From Bog-473 sp963766995 (GTDB lineage Bacteria; Actinomycetota; Acidimicrobiia; Acidimicrobiales; RAAP-2): a DNA stretch of 64,000 nt. The stretch spans positions 558,001-622,000 of the forward strand of contig CAVYCE010000001.1 in assembly GCA_963766995.1 (NCBI GenBank), in the 5' to 3' direction. Positions 43,197 to 50,217 of this stretch are shown piece by piece; position 1 is the stretch's first letter; each line of letters begins with the position of its first letter. Under the pieces are notes generated by a model. It was not told where the DNA came from. It worked only from the letters and a program-made list of their open reading frames with translations, and made no database searches. The translations under genes were made by a program, and so were the position numbers.

Positions 43197-43501
43197 CCGG
43201 CCACCTCGAACGACCACAACTCGGACGACACCGACACCGGCCCGCCATGTGGCGACGGCCGACCCGCTCCGGCGTGACCGTGAGCAAAGGCCGGAGAGTT
43301 GACCCAGGCCAAGAACGATTCCTCATCCCGCCACCGGGTCACCACCAGCCACTGCAGGCGATCGTCGGTGGGTCGCAAGAGCTCAAAACCTTCGAAGCCG
43401 TCCTGATTGTCTACGGCGCCAGCCCGGGCAGCGAAACGCTGAGCCAACTCGTCGCCCGAGCCCTCGGGCACAGTGATGGCATTGACCTTGATCACCGTCA
43501 C
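43193..43501 (-). CDS. MhuD-like heme-degrading monooxygenase (ABM fold)
   Basis: A 102-residue ABM-fold protein very like mycobacterial MhuD: VIKVNAITVPEGSGDELAQRF, VDNQDGFEGFELLRP, VVTRWRDEESFLAWVNSPAFAHGHAG. Compared from memory, N7, F23, R26 and W66 of MhuD fall on the same residue numbers here. MhuD's heme-ligand H75 falls on Gly75, flanked by H74 and H76, so the ligand is shifted by one. MhuD opens heme to mycobilin and frees iron. It overlaps the convergent sufU end by 4 bases, and iron release fits a locus for Fe-S assembly. Confidence 0.8.
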   Translation of the reverse strand: MTVIKVNAITVPEGSGDELAQRFAARAGAVDNQDGFEGFELLRPTDDRLQWLVVTRWRDEESFLAWVNSPAFAHGHAGAGRPSPHGGPVSVSSELWSFEVAG

Positions 43502-43513
43502 CTCAACCTCCGC

Positions 43514-44977
43514 TCAACACGGTCGAGGGTCGTAAGAAGGCACCGCATTCGTCGTCGCACTCGAACTCGAACTCGAGCCCGACGAGACACCGCCTGATGT
43601 GGCCGGCGTCGCTGTCGTCGGCGTCACCTCCGTCGATTCGGGATCGCCGTATTGGTCGAGGGGCGGCGTGCTGGTGGAATCGGGTGTCGTGCCCAGGAAC
43701 TGCGAGATCATCTGCGAGGCCTGCGGTTCCTGCACCACCTCGACATCCTCGTCCCCGTAAGGCGCATAGGTCTCTCCCAGGGTGGGCAAGGTATAGGACT
43801 TCACCGATGACCCCGAAAGGGCGTGATAGCGCTCAGCCAGGTCCAACAGCGTGCCGGCACCGAGTTTGTCGTCGAGCGTGACGTCATGGGTGAGCGAACT
43901 GATGAAGTGCACCGCCCGCAGCGGGTTGTAGGTCGACTTCGCCTTGTCGATCACTGCTTCAATGATCAGGTTCTGGCGCTCAATCCGACCAATATCGGAC
44001 GAGAGATCACTGACCCATTCGCCGTCGACGTAGTACTCGTAGTGCCGCGAGCGGGACAGCTCAAGAGCCTCCTTGCCGCTGAGCGTCTGGCAACCGGTGG
44101 TGGTGATGTCGAGACCGGTGCAGTTCTCCAGAATGCCGTTCCCATTGCAGTCGCCGTAGTCACGGATGGGATCGGGCACATCCATGTTGATCCCGCCCAA
44201 TGCGGTCACGGCATCCATGAGGCCGAAGAAATTGACGACGATCCAGTGACTGATCGGGATGCCGAATGTGTTCTCAATGGTTTTGACCAAGCCATCCGCT
44301 CCGGTGCCATCGGGATTGGGATCGTTCGGACCGGCCGAAAAGGCGGAGTTGATCTTGTTGGGGTTGGACACGCCCGACGAGGAGGGCACTCCCGAGAGCG
44401 TCACAAACGTGTCCCGCGGGATCGACAGCGTGCTGGCCGTACCCGTCTTCGGGTCCACATGGATCACCTTGATGGTGTCGCTGCGCTGACCGCCGGCATC
44501 TGTCTGATTGCCGAACTGTTCAGCTTCGGCCGTCGTCTCGCCCACCCTGGTGTCCGACCCGATCAACAGGACGTTGTAGGGAGCACCGTCGGCCACCGCG
44601 GCACAGTTCTTGCAGGGAGCCGTCTTGATCTGATCGAACTCATAGCGGAAGTAGCCGTACCCACCCGCTGCGGCCAGCACAACGAAGGCCAGGACCGACG
44701 ACACGATGGTCACGACTCGGCGACGGGTACTCCAGCGTGGTTTCCCAGCCCGACGGAGACTGCGGCGACCTCGACGACCACCTGAAGTGTCAATGCGGCT
44801 GCCCAGCTGGCGCAGGCCATCCTCGTTGGCCACGGACTTCGGCGAACGTGTACCGGCGCTGGCTCCGCCCCCGAGCTGATTACCGAGGGCCTCCAATCCA
44901 CCCGCGTTGGCGACCTTGTCGCGTTGCCTGCGGGAGGAGCGGCGTGACCCGCCGTCCGATGGACGACCGTTCGCCAT
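43514..44977 (-). CDS. LytR-CpsA-Psr family wall-polymer ligase
   Basis: A 487-residue bitopic membrane protein: a basic, Gly-rich cytosolic head, a membrane helix at about 86-110, then an LCP catalytic domain (NVLLIGSDTRVG, QRSDTIKVIHVDPKTGTASTLSIPRDTFV, GINMDVP, ALELSRSRHYEY, D-I-G-R-I-E-R-Q) and a Ser/Thr/Pro-rich tail. LCP proteins move glycan polymers from lipid carriers to peptidoglycan or other wall acceptors. Arg and Asp catalytic positions are present. It stands between the MhuD-like gene and sufC copy 2, on the same strand. Confidence 0.9.
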   Translation of the reverse strand: MANGRPSDGGSRRSSRRQRDKVANAGGLEALGNQLGGGASAGTRSPKSVANEDGLRQLGSRIDTSGGRRGRRSLRRAGKPRWSTRRRVVTIVSSVLAFVVLAAAGGYGYFRYEFDQIKTAPCKNCAAVADGAPYNVLLIGSDTRVGETTAEAEQFGNQTDAGGQRSDTIKVIHVDPKTGTASTLSIPRDTFVTLSGVPSSSGVSNPNKINSAFSAGPNDPNPDGTGADGLVKTIENTFGIPISHWIVVNFFGLMDAVTALGGINMDVPDPIRDYGDCNGNGILENCTGLDITTTGCQTLSGKEALELSRSRHYEYYVDGEWVSDLSSDIGRIERQNLIIEAVIDKAKSTYNPLRAVHFISSLTHDVTLDDKLGAGTLLDLAERYHALSGSSVKSYTLPTLGETYAPYGDEDVEVVQEPQASQMISQFLGTTPDSTSTPPLDQYGDPESTEVTPTTATPATSGGVSSGSSSSSSATTNAVPSYDPRPC

Positions 44978-45015
44978 GGGCGCTTACGGTACCAACGCCG
45001 GTGTTGCGAAAGACG

Positions 45016-45759
45016 TCATCCCAATGGGGGTTGAAGGCCGTAGCCGGCATAACCGGTGGTCTCGAGTTCCAAGGCCAGGGCCGCATCACCGCTGGCCACG
45101 ATGCGTCCGTCCACCATCACGTGCACCACGTCGGCTTCGAGCTCAACCAGGAAGCGATGGAAGTGGGTAACGGCCAGAATCCCGACATCCCACTCTGAAG
45201 TCGCCAGCTGCAGCCGCCGGGCCACCTGGCCCAACGCATCGACATCGAGTCCGGAGTCCACTTCATCGAGGATGCACAGTGCCGGCTGAAGGACGCCCAG
45301 CTGCACCATCTCGGCTCGCTTGGCTTCGCCACCGGACAGATCCACGTTCAGGGCTCGAGTCAGCAACTGTCGATCCAGCCCTACGGCATCGGCCTCAGCC
45401 ACCAACCGCGCGTCGAGCGTGGCCCCGTCGCCACCTTGGATGGCCGCATCCAACAGGGAGCGCAAGCCAACACCCGGCACTTCCACGGGGTGCTGCAGGG
45501 CCAGGAACATCCCGGCTCGGGCCCGCTCCCATGAGGGCGCATCCACCAGTTCCTGGCCGTCCATGCGGATGCTGCCGGCGGTCACTGTCGTCCCGGGCCG
45601 GCCCATCAGAGCGTGGGCCAGTGTGCTCTTGCCCGATCCGTTGGGGCCCATGATCACGTGGACTTCACCGCTGCGCACGGTCAGATCGATGCCGTGCAAC
45701 ACCTCACGCCCACCGGCCGACGCGTGCAGACCCTCAACTTCGAAGAGGTGGGCCGTCAT
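45016..45759 (-). CDS. sufC: Fe-S cluster assembly ATPase SufC (copy 2, divergent)
   Basis: A 247-residue SufC-type ATPase with Walker A GPNGSGKST, signature LSGGEAKRAEM, Walker B LCILDEVDSGLD and H-loop VTHFHRFLVE. Its Q-loop region reads LALQHPVEVPGVGL rather than FQYPxxIEGVS, so it has diverged from copy 1. It overlaps the Rieske gene stop by 4 bases (ATGA), and sufD-Rieske-sufC is the usual actinobacterial order. Whether both SufC proteins serve SufBD, or they form separate complexes, cannot be told. Confidence 0.9.
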   Translation of the reverse strand: MTAHLFEVEGLHASAGGREVLHGIDLTVRSGEVHVIMGPNGSGKSTLAHALMGRPGTTVTAGSIRMDGQELVDAPSWERARAGMFLALQHPVEVPGVGLRSLLDAAIQGGDGATLDARLVAEADAVGLDRQLLTRALNVDLSGGEAKRAEMVQLGVLQPALCILDEVDSGLDVDALGQVARRLQLATSEWDVGILAVTHFHRFLVELEADVVHVMVDGRIVASGDAALALELETTGYAGYGLQPPLG

Positions 45760-46073
45760 GGCAGGGTGACCCAGACGGCGCTATCGATGACCTCAACTGA
45801 GTACACGGCGACCGGCTGCGTGGCCGGCAAAGAGCACGGACTTCCTGTGAGGAGATCGAAGGTACTTCCGTGGCGGGCGCACTCGATCTCGCAATCGTCC
45901 ACCAACACTTCGCCCTCGGCGAGTGAAAAGTCCTCATGGCTGCACCGATCAGCAATGGCGTGGAACGAACTGCCAATGCGGACCAAGGCGATCCGGTGGC
46001 CGGCCACGTCGAATCGACGCGCCTCGCCCGGGGCCAGCGTGTCCATGTCGCACAGCTTCATGGCTTCAGACAT
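45756..46073 (-). CDS. Rieske [2Fe-2S] ferredoxin of the suf operon
   Basis: A 105-residue Rieske-type protein of the non-heme-oxygenase ferredoxin class. Seen: CSHEDF and CARHGS, the C-x-H and C-x2-H ligands of a [2Fe-2S] cluster, and an end VAVYSVEVIDSAVWVTLP. In actinobacteria a protein of this type stands between sufD and sufC and may carry electrons for cluster assembly. Start at 46073 overlaps the sufD stop by 8 bases. Confidence 0.9.
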   Translation of the reverse strand: MSEAMKLCDMDTLAPGEARRFDVAGHRIALVRIGSSFHAIADRCSHEDFSLAEGEVLVDDCEIECARHGSTFDLLTGSPCSLPATQPVAVYSVEVIDSAVWVTLP

Positions 46074-47394
46074 TGGCCGGAACCCGTCGGTGACCGAGAA
46101 TCTGCTGCAATCGGGAATGGACCTCGCGCTCAAGCAACTGGGTCACGGCTGGGATGGGACCCCGGCCAATGATGTCGTCGAAGAAGCCCTGGACGATGAG
46201 GGCTTCAGCCACGTCCGGCGACACGCCCCGCGACTCAATGTAATAGCGCTGATCTTCATCGATCGGGCCGACGGTTGAGGCGTGCGAGCACTTCACGTCA
46301 TTCTCCAGAATGTCCAGGTTGGGCACCGAATCGGCGTGCGCCGACTCGTCGAGGACAAGGTTGTGATTGGTTTGCCGGGCGTCGGTACGCACGGCGCCCC
46401 GGTGCACCCGGATCAGGCCGCTGTAGACCGAGTGAGACGAATCGGCCACTGCGCCCTTGCACAGCAGTTCGCTGGTCGTCCGAGGGGCCACGTGATCCTG
46501 CAGCGTCCGAATGTCGTGCACCTGCGTGCCGTGACCCAAGTAGGCCGAGAGGATCTCACTGTGGGCACCCTTCCCAACACCAGATACGTCGGTCCGCACT
46601 CGGTCGTAGTCGCCCCCGAGTCCAACCGTGAATGTCCGCACGTTGCTGTCGGCAGCACCCTTCGCGGCCAGGCGCGCAATTGACCAAGCGGCGTCGTTGA
46701 GAATCTGAAGCGACACGTACGAGAGCGACGCGCCTTCCGCCGCCTGCAGCTCAGTCACCGGCACGACCAGCGACCGGGTCTCCCCGGCCGGACCGGCGAA
46801 TACTTCGATCACTGACGCCTGTCCGTTGACTCCCACTCGAACAGCGGTCCGCGGAAACACGGCCGAGCCCGAGCACCAGTGCACGATCAGTACCGGGTGC
46901 GGGACCACCGCGCCTGCGGGCACATCGATCAGTACCGCGTCAGGCATGAACGCGTCGTTCAGGCGGACCAGCGCATCGCCCCCGTCCTGTACCGGACCGA
47001 CCAGATTTTGAGCCGAGGCCACCGCTTCGATCCCTCCGAAGGACAGGAGATCACCGCCGGCGTTGCTCCACTCCACCGGCACCCCGTTGTGCACCAGTAC
47101 TGAGCCCGAGACCTCACCCACCGACGCCGTCACCGCCGCCAACAACACCCGGGCCGCCTCACTCACCTCGCCTTCTCCACCCACTGAGGGCGAGAACTCG
47201 TCCAGCTTCAGCTGATCGATCGGGGTGTACCGCCACACCTCTTCGCTTTCGGACGGCAGGGTTGACGCCGTAAAGGCCACGTGGCCTGCGGCGCGTCGAT
47301 CTCGTAACCATTGGGGACCCGCCAGAGCGGCTGCGCTCTCGGCGTCGAAGGTAGGCAGGACAATCCTCTTTCCATGCGTGTGCGGCCCATGCAC
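46066..47394 (-). CDS. sufD: Fe-S cluster assembly scaffold SufD
   Basis: A SufD subunit of about 440 residues with the right-handed beta-helix scaffold fold: EEVWRYTPIDQL near the N-terminus, VPVTELQAAEGASLSYVSLQILNDAAW in the core, and NLVLDESAHADSVPNLDILENDVKCSHASTVGPIDEDQRYYIESRG near the C-terminus, the conserved SufD tail. The start is uncertain: a GTG at 47394 fits, but a CTG at 47358 lies 6 bases after AAAGAGG and may be the true start. It pairs with SufB and SufC. Confidence 0.9.
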   Translation of the reverse strand: MHGPHTHGKRIVLPTFDAESAAALAGPQWLRDRRAAGHVAFTASTLPSESEEVWRYTPIDQLKLDEFSPSVGGEGEVSEAARVLLAAVTASVGEVSGSVLVHNGVPVEWSNAGGDLLSFGGIEAVASAQNLVGPVQDGGDALVRLNDAFMPDAVLIDVPAGAVVPHPVLIVHWCSGSAVFPRTAVRVGVNGQASVIEVFAGPAGETRSLVVPVTELQAAEGASLSYVSLQILNDAAWSIARLAAKGAADSNVRTFTVGLGGDYDRVRTDVSGVGKGAHSEILSAYLGHGTQVHDIRTLQDHVAPRTTSELLCKGAVADSSHSVYSGLIRVHRGAVRTDARQTNHNLVLDESAHADSVPNLDILENDVKCSHASTVGPIDEDQRYYIESRGVSPDVAEALIVQGFFDDIIGRGPIPAVTQLLEREVHSRLQQILGHRRVPANV

Positions 47395-47430
47395 TCTACT
47401 GGCCCTGATCACCCCGGTTAACCTGCGGGT

Positions 47431-48318
47431 ATGGGAGACAACACCACCTTCGAATCACCGGTATTGACCATTGAAACGGACGGTCACGTGGCCACCATCT
47501 GGCTGGACAGGCCCGAAGCCCGCAACGCCATGGGCGACGATCTGTGGCGTGACCTGCCCCGGGCCATGCAGGTGGTCAGCGACGATGCATCCATTCGGGT
47601 CGTGATCATCGCCGCCAAGGGACCGCACTTCTCTGTCGGCCTCGACCTCAAGGCCATGGGCGGCCTCCTGTCCGGCACCGGCACCGGCACCGGCACCGGC
47701 GACGACGCCAAAACGGAAAAGGGCGAACACTCCGGCCCGCCTTCCCAGGCCGTACGCGGCCGAAGCACCAGAGCCAGCGTGTTGCATCTCCAGGCTTCGG
47801 TCACTGCAGTAGAGAAGTGCCCCAAGCCGGTGATCGCCGCCGTCCACGGCTACTGCATCGGCGGGGGGGTCGATCTCATCGCCGCCTGCGATATTCGACT
47901 CGCCTCGGCGGATGCCATTTTCTCCGTGCGCGAGGCCAAAGTGGCCATTGTGGCCGACTTAGGCAGCCTGCAACGTCTGCCCCGCATCATCAACGCCGGC
48001 CACCTGGCCGAGCTGGCTTTCACTGGCAAAGACATCGACGCCCAGCGGGCCAGGGACATCGGCCTGATCAATGATGTGGCCACTGATGCCGAAGGTGTGC
48101 TCAAGGCCGCCCACACCCTGGCACTCGAGATTGCCGCCAACTCTCCCATCGCCGTGCAGGGCACCAAGGCTGTGATCGCCGCCAACGAAGGCCGCACGGT
48201 GGCCGAAGGGCTCGAGTACGTGGCGACGTGGAACGCCGGGCAACTCGCCTCCGACGATTTGGTCGAAGCCATGATGGCCTTTATGGAACGGCGCCCGGCC
48301 ACCTTCAAGGGCCGCTAA
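47431..48318 (+). CDS. Crotonase family, delta3,5-delta2,4-dienoyl-CoA isomerase-like
   Basis: A 295-residue crotonase. Seen: IWLDRPEARNAMGDDLW, FSVGLDLKAM (oxyanion), VIAAVHGYCIGGGVDLIAACDIRLAS and FSVREAKVAIVADLGSLQRLPRII, in which Glu and Asp fall at the ECH1 catalytic pair (E196/D204 in the rat enzyme); ordinary hydratases have a different pair. It should shift double bonds during beta-oxidation of unsaturated acyl-CoA. A GTGTGTGTG-coding hexamer repeat inserts a flexible loop near residue 85. Divergent from sufD; it splits the suf genes sufB and sufD. Confidence 0.85.
   Translation: MGDNTTFESPVLTIETDGHVATIWLDRPEARNAMGDDLWRDLPRAMQVVSDDASIRVVIIAAKGPHFSVGLDLKAMGGLLSGTGTGTGTGDDAKTEKGEHSGPPSQAVRGRSTRASVLHLQASVTAVEKCPKPVIAAVHGYCIGGGVDLIAACDIRLASADAIFSVREAKVAIVADLGSLQRLPRIINAGHLAELAFTGKDIDAQRARDIGLINDVATDAEGVLKAAHTLALEIAANSPIAVQGTKAVIAANEGRTVAEGLEYVATWNAGQLASDDLVEAMMAFMERRPATFKGR
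47674..47697 (+). repeat. Perfect hexanucleotide repeat (GGCACC)x4
   Basis: Four exact copies of GGCACC inside the crotonase gene, coding Gly-Thr pairs in a surface loop. Confidence 0.9.
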
Positions 48319-48324
48319 ACCGGC

Positions 48325-48666
48325 CTAGCGCTTCTTCCGCTTCCAAAATCGATTGGCCGCCCGGTCTCGCTGGGCCTCTTCGCGCAGTACATCGGCCAAG
48401 ACCCCCGGTGCCACCTCGTTCACGGCCTCTTCGGCCGACTCGAGCAAGGCGGCAATATCGGCGCTGTCGCCCGGCGGTTCGTCTTCGATCGCGGGTTCTA
48501 CCAGCGAGCCATGCACCCAACCGACGTCCGCCAGGCGGCGGTGGTACGACGGGCAGTCAGCGGGGCAGCGCCAGGGTGCTTCGGGCGCCAGATCCAATCG
48601 GCAGAAGCGCGCCACCTCGCCGGAGTTGTAGGTCCGGCTCTGAAAATGGGTGCATTCCTCACGCAT
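48325..48666 (-). CDS. Hypothetical four-cysteine protein downstream of sufB
   Basis: A 113-residue protein not assigned to a family. The N-terminal 40 residues hold all four cysteines at 5, 22, 34 and 38 (CTHFQSRTY, FCRLDL, WRCPADCP), a pattern C-x16-C-x11-C-x3-C that could bind zinc or an Fe-S cluster. A Trp-His region and an acidic helix follow, and a Lys/Arg-rich end (FWKRKKR). It lies 47 bases after sufB in the same direction, so it may be a Suf-linked accessory factor. Start ATG at 48666; an in-frame ATG 6 bases earlier is possible. Confidence 0.6.
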   Translation of the reverse strand: MREECTHFQSRTYNSGEVARFCRLDLAPEAPWRCPADCPSYHRRLADVGWVHGSLVEPAIEDEPPGDSADIAALLESAEEAVNEVAPGVLADVLREEAQRDRAANRFWKRKKR

Positions 48667-48713
48667 CGGCACGCCACCATGCTGGCACGCCGACGGTGCA
48701 CCCGCTCGTCGGT

Positions 48714-50114
48714 TTAGCCGACGGAGCCCTCCATCTGGAGCTCAATCAAACGAGACCACTCCACCGCATATTCCATCGGCAGGGTCCGGGTCACCGGCTC
48801 AATGAAGCCGTTCACGATCAGACCCATGGCCTGGCTCTCCGACAATCCACGACTCATCAGATAGAAGAGCTGGTCCTCACCGACCTTGGACACTGTGGCC
48901 TCGTGCCCGATGCGGGCATTGCGTTCGCCCACTTCCATGTAGGGCTTCGTCTCCGAGATCGACTCGTCGTCGAGGAGCAGCGCATCGCAGCGCACGAACG
49001 ACTTGGCCCCGGTCGCGCCCGGGTCAACGTGCACCTTGCCGCGGTACGTGGTGATACCGCCATCCTTCGAGATGGATTTGGACACAATGGTCGAAGTGGT
49101 CTCGGGGGCGATGTGGTACATCTTCGCCCCGGCGTCCTGGTGCTGACCGGCCCCGGCGTAGGCCACCGAAAGCACTTCGCCCGATGCCTTCGGCCCCATC
49201 AGATACACGGAGGGGTACTTCATGGTCAGGCGAGACCCGATGTTCCCGTCAATCCACTCCACGTGCGCCTCGGCCTCGGCCCGGGCCCGCTTGGTCACCA
49301 GGTTGTAAACGTTGGTGGACCAGTTCTGAATGGTTGTGTAGGTGATGCGCGAACCCTGCAACGCCACCAGCTCCACCACGGCCGAGTGCAGCGAGTCGGT
49401 CGAGTACACCGGGGCCGAGCAGCCCTCGATGTAATGCACCTGTGAGCCCTCGTCGGCAATGATCAGCGTGCGCTCGAACTGACCCATGTTCTCGGCATTG
49501 ATGCGGAAGTAGGCCTGCAGGGGCATGTCGACCTTCACGCCGGGCGGCACGTAAATGAACGAACCCCCCGACCACACGGCCGAGTTCAGGGCCGCGAACT
49601 TGTTGTCGGCCGGCGGGATGAGCTTGCCGAACCATTTGCGCACGTGTTCGGGGTACTCACGCACCGCCGTGTCCATGTCGCAGAAGAGGACGCCCTGAGC
49701 TTCAAGGTCCTCACGGTTGCGGTGAAAGACCACTTCACTCTCGTACTGGGCCGTTACGCCCGAGAGGTACTTACGCTCTGCTTCAGGGATGCCCAGCTTC
49801 TCGTAAGTGTTCTTGATGGCGTCGGGCAGATCGTTCCAGTCGTCGACCTGACCGCCCGTCGGCTTGATGTAGTAGTAGATGTCGTCGAAATCGAGCTTGG
49901 GCATGCGCTGCGCGAACCAGGGCGCCATCGGCTTGCGTTCGAAGTGCTTGAGAGCCTTGAGGCGGAAATCCCGCATCCATTGCGGCTCGTTCTTCATCTC
50001 CGACATTTCGCGGACGATGGCTTCGTTCAAACCCTTCTTAGGCTTGAAGACGTAGTCCTCTTTGTCGCTCCATCCCAGCTGGTAGCGACCAAGATCGAGA
50101 TCGGTTGTCGCCAT
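48714..50114 (-). CDS. sufB: Fe-S cluster assembly scaffold SufB
   Basis: A 466-residue SufB, the subunit on which clusters are built with SufC and SufD. Seen: GLNEAIVREMSEMKNEPQWM at the start, YYIKPTGGQVDDWNDLP, SEVVFHRNREDLEAQGVLFCDMDTAVREYPE, GSQVHYIEGCSAPVYS with the conserved Cys, and SYPSVYL-type beta-helix repeats ending with GLIVNGFIEPVTRTLPMEYAVEWSRLIELQMEGSVG. ATG at 50114 has CAGGAG 5 bases upstream. A 15-base inverted repeat lies 26 bases upstream. Confidence 0.94.
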   Translation of the reverse strand: MATTDLDLGRYQLGWSDKEDYVFKPKKGLNEAIVREMSEMKNEPQWMRDFRLKALKHFERKPMAPWFAQRMPKLDFDDIYYYIKPTGGQVDDWNDLPDAIKNTYEKLGIPEAERKYLSGVTAQYESEVVFHRNREDLEAQGVLFCDMDTAVREYPEHVRKWFGKLIPPADNKFAALNSAVWSGGSFIYVPPGVKVDMPLQAYFRINAENMGQFERTLIIADEGSQVHYIEGCSAPVYSTDSLHSAVVELVALQGSRITYTTIQNWSTNVYNLVTKRARAEAEAHVEWIDGNIGSRLTMKYPSVYLMGPKASGEVLSVAYAGAGQHQDAGAKMYHIAPETTSTIVSKSISKDGGITTYRGKVHVDPGATGAKSFVRCDALLLDDESISETKPYMEVGERNARIGHEATVSKVGEDQLFYLMSRGLSESQAMGLIVNGFIEPVTRTLPMEYAVEWSRLIELQMEGSVG

Positions 50115-50139
50115 CGGGGCTCCTGAGTTCGACAGAGGC

Positions 50140-50154
50140 GGAGAAGATTTCTCC
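50140..50154. promoter_or_regulatory. Perfect 6-bp inverted repeat upstream of sufB
   Basis: GGAGAAGATTTCTCC is a perfect palindrome with a 3-base centre in the 103-base gap between the divergent sufB and oligopeptidase genes, 26 bases before the sufB start. It could be an operator for a regulator such as an Rrf2-type protein or a stem in the sufB mRNA. No such site is proven here. Confidence 0.4.
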
Positions 50155-50217
50155 TATAGAGATAGTAACAACTACCCGGGCCAGCCGAAACGGTCACCGG
50201 CGTGGCAGGCTCCAGGC

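Noticed and set aside
48228..49445. Open frame of 405 codons on the plus strand over sufB and its neighbour.
   Set aside because: It is a shadow of sufB and the four-cysteine gene, with no family features.
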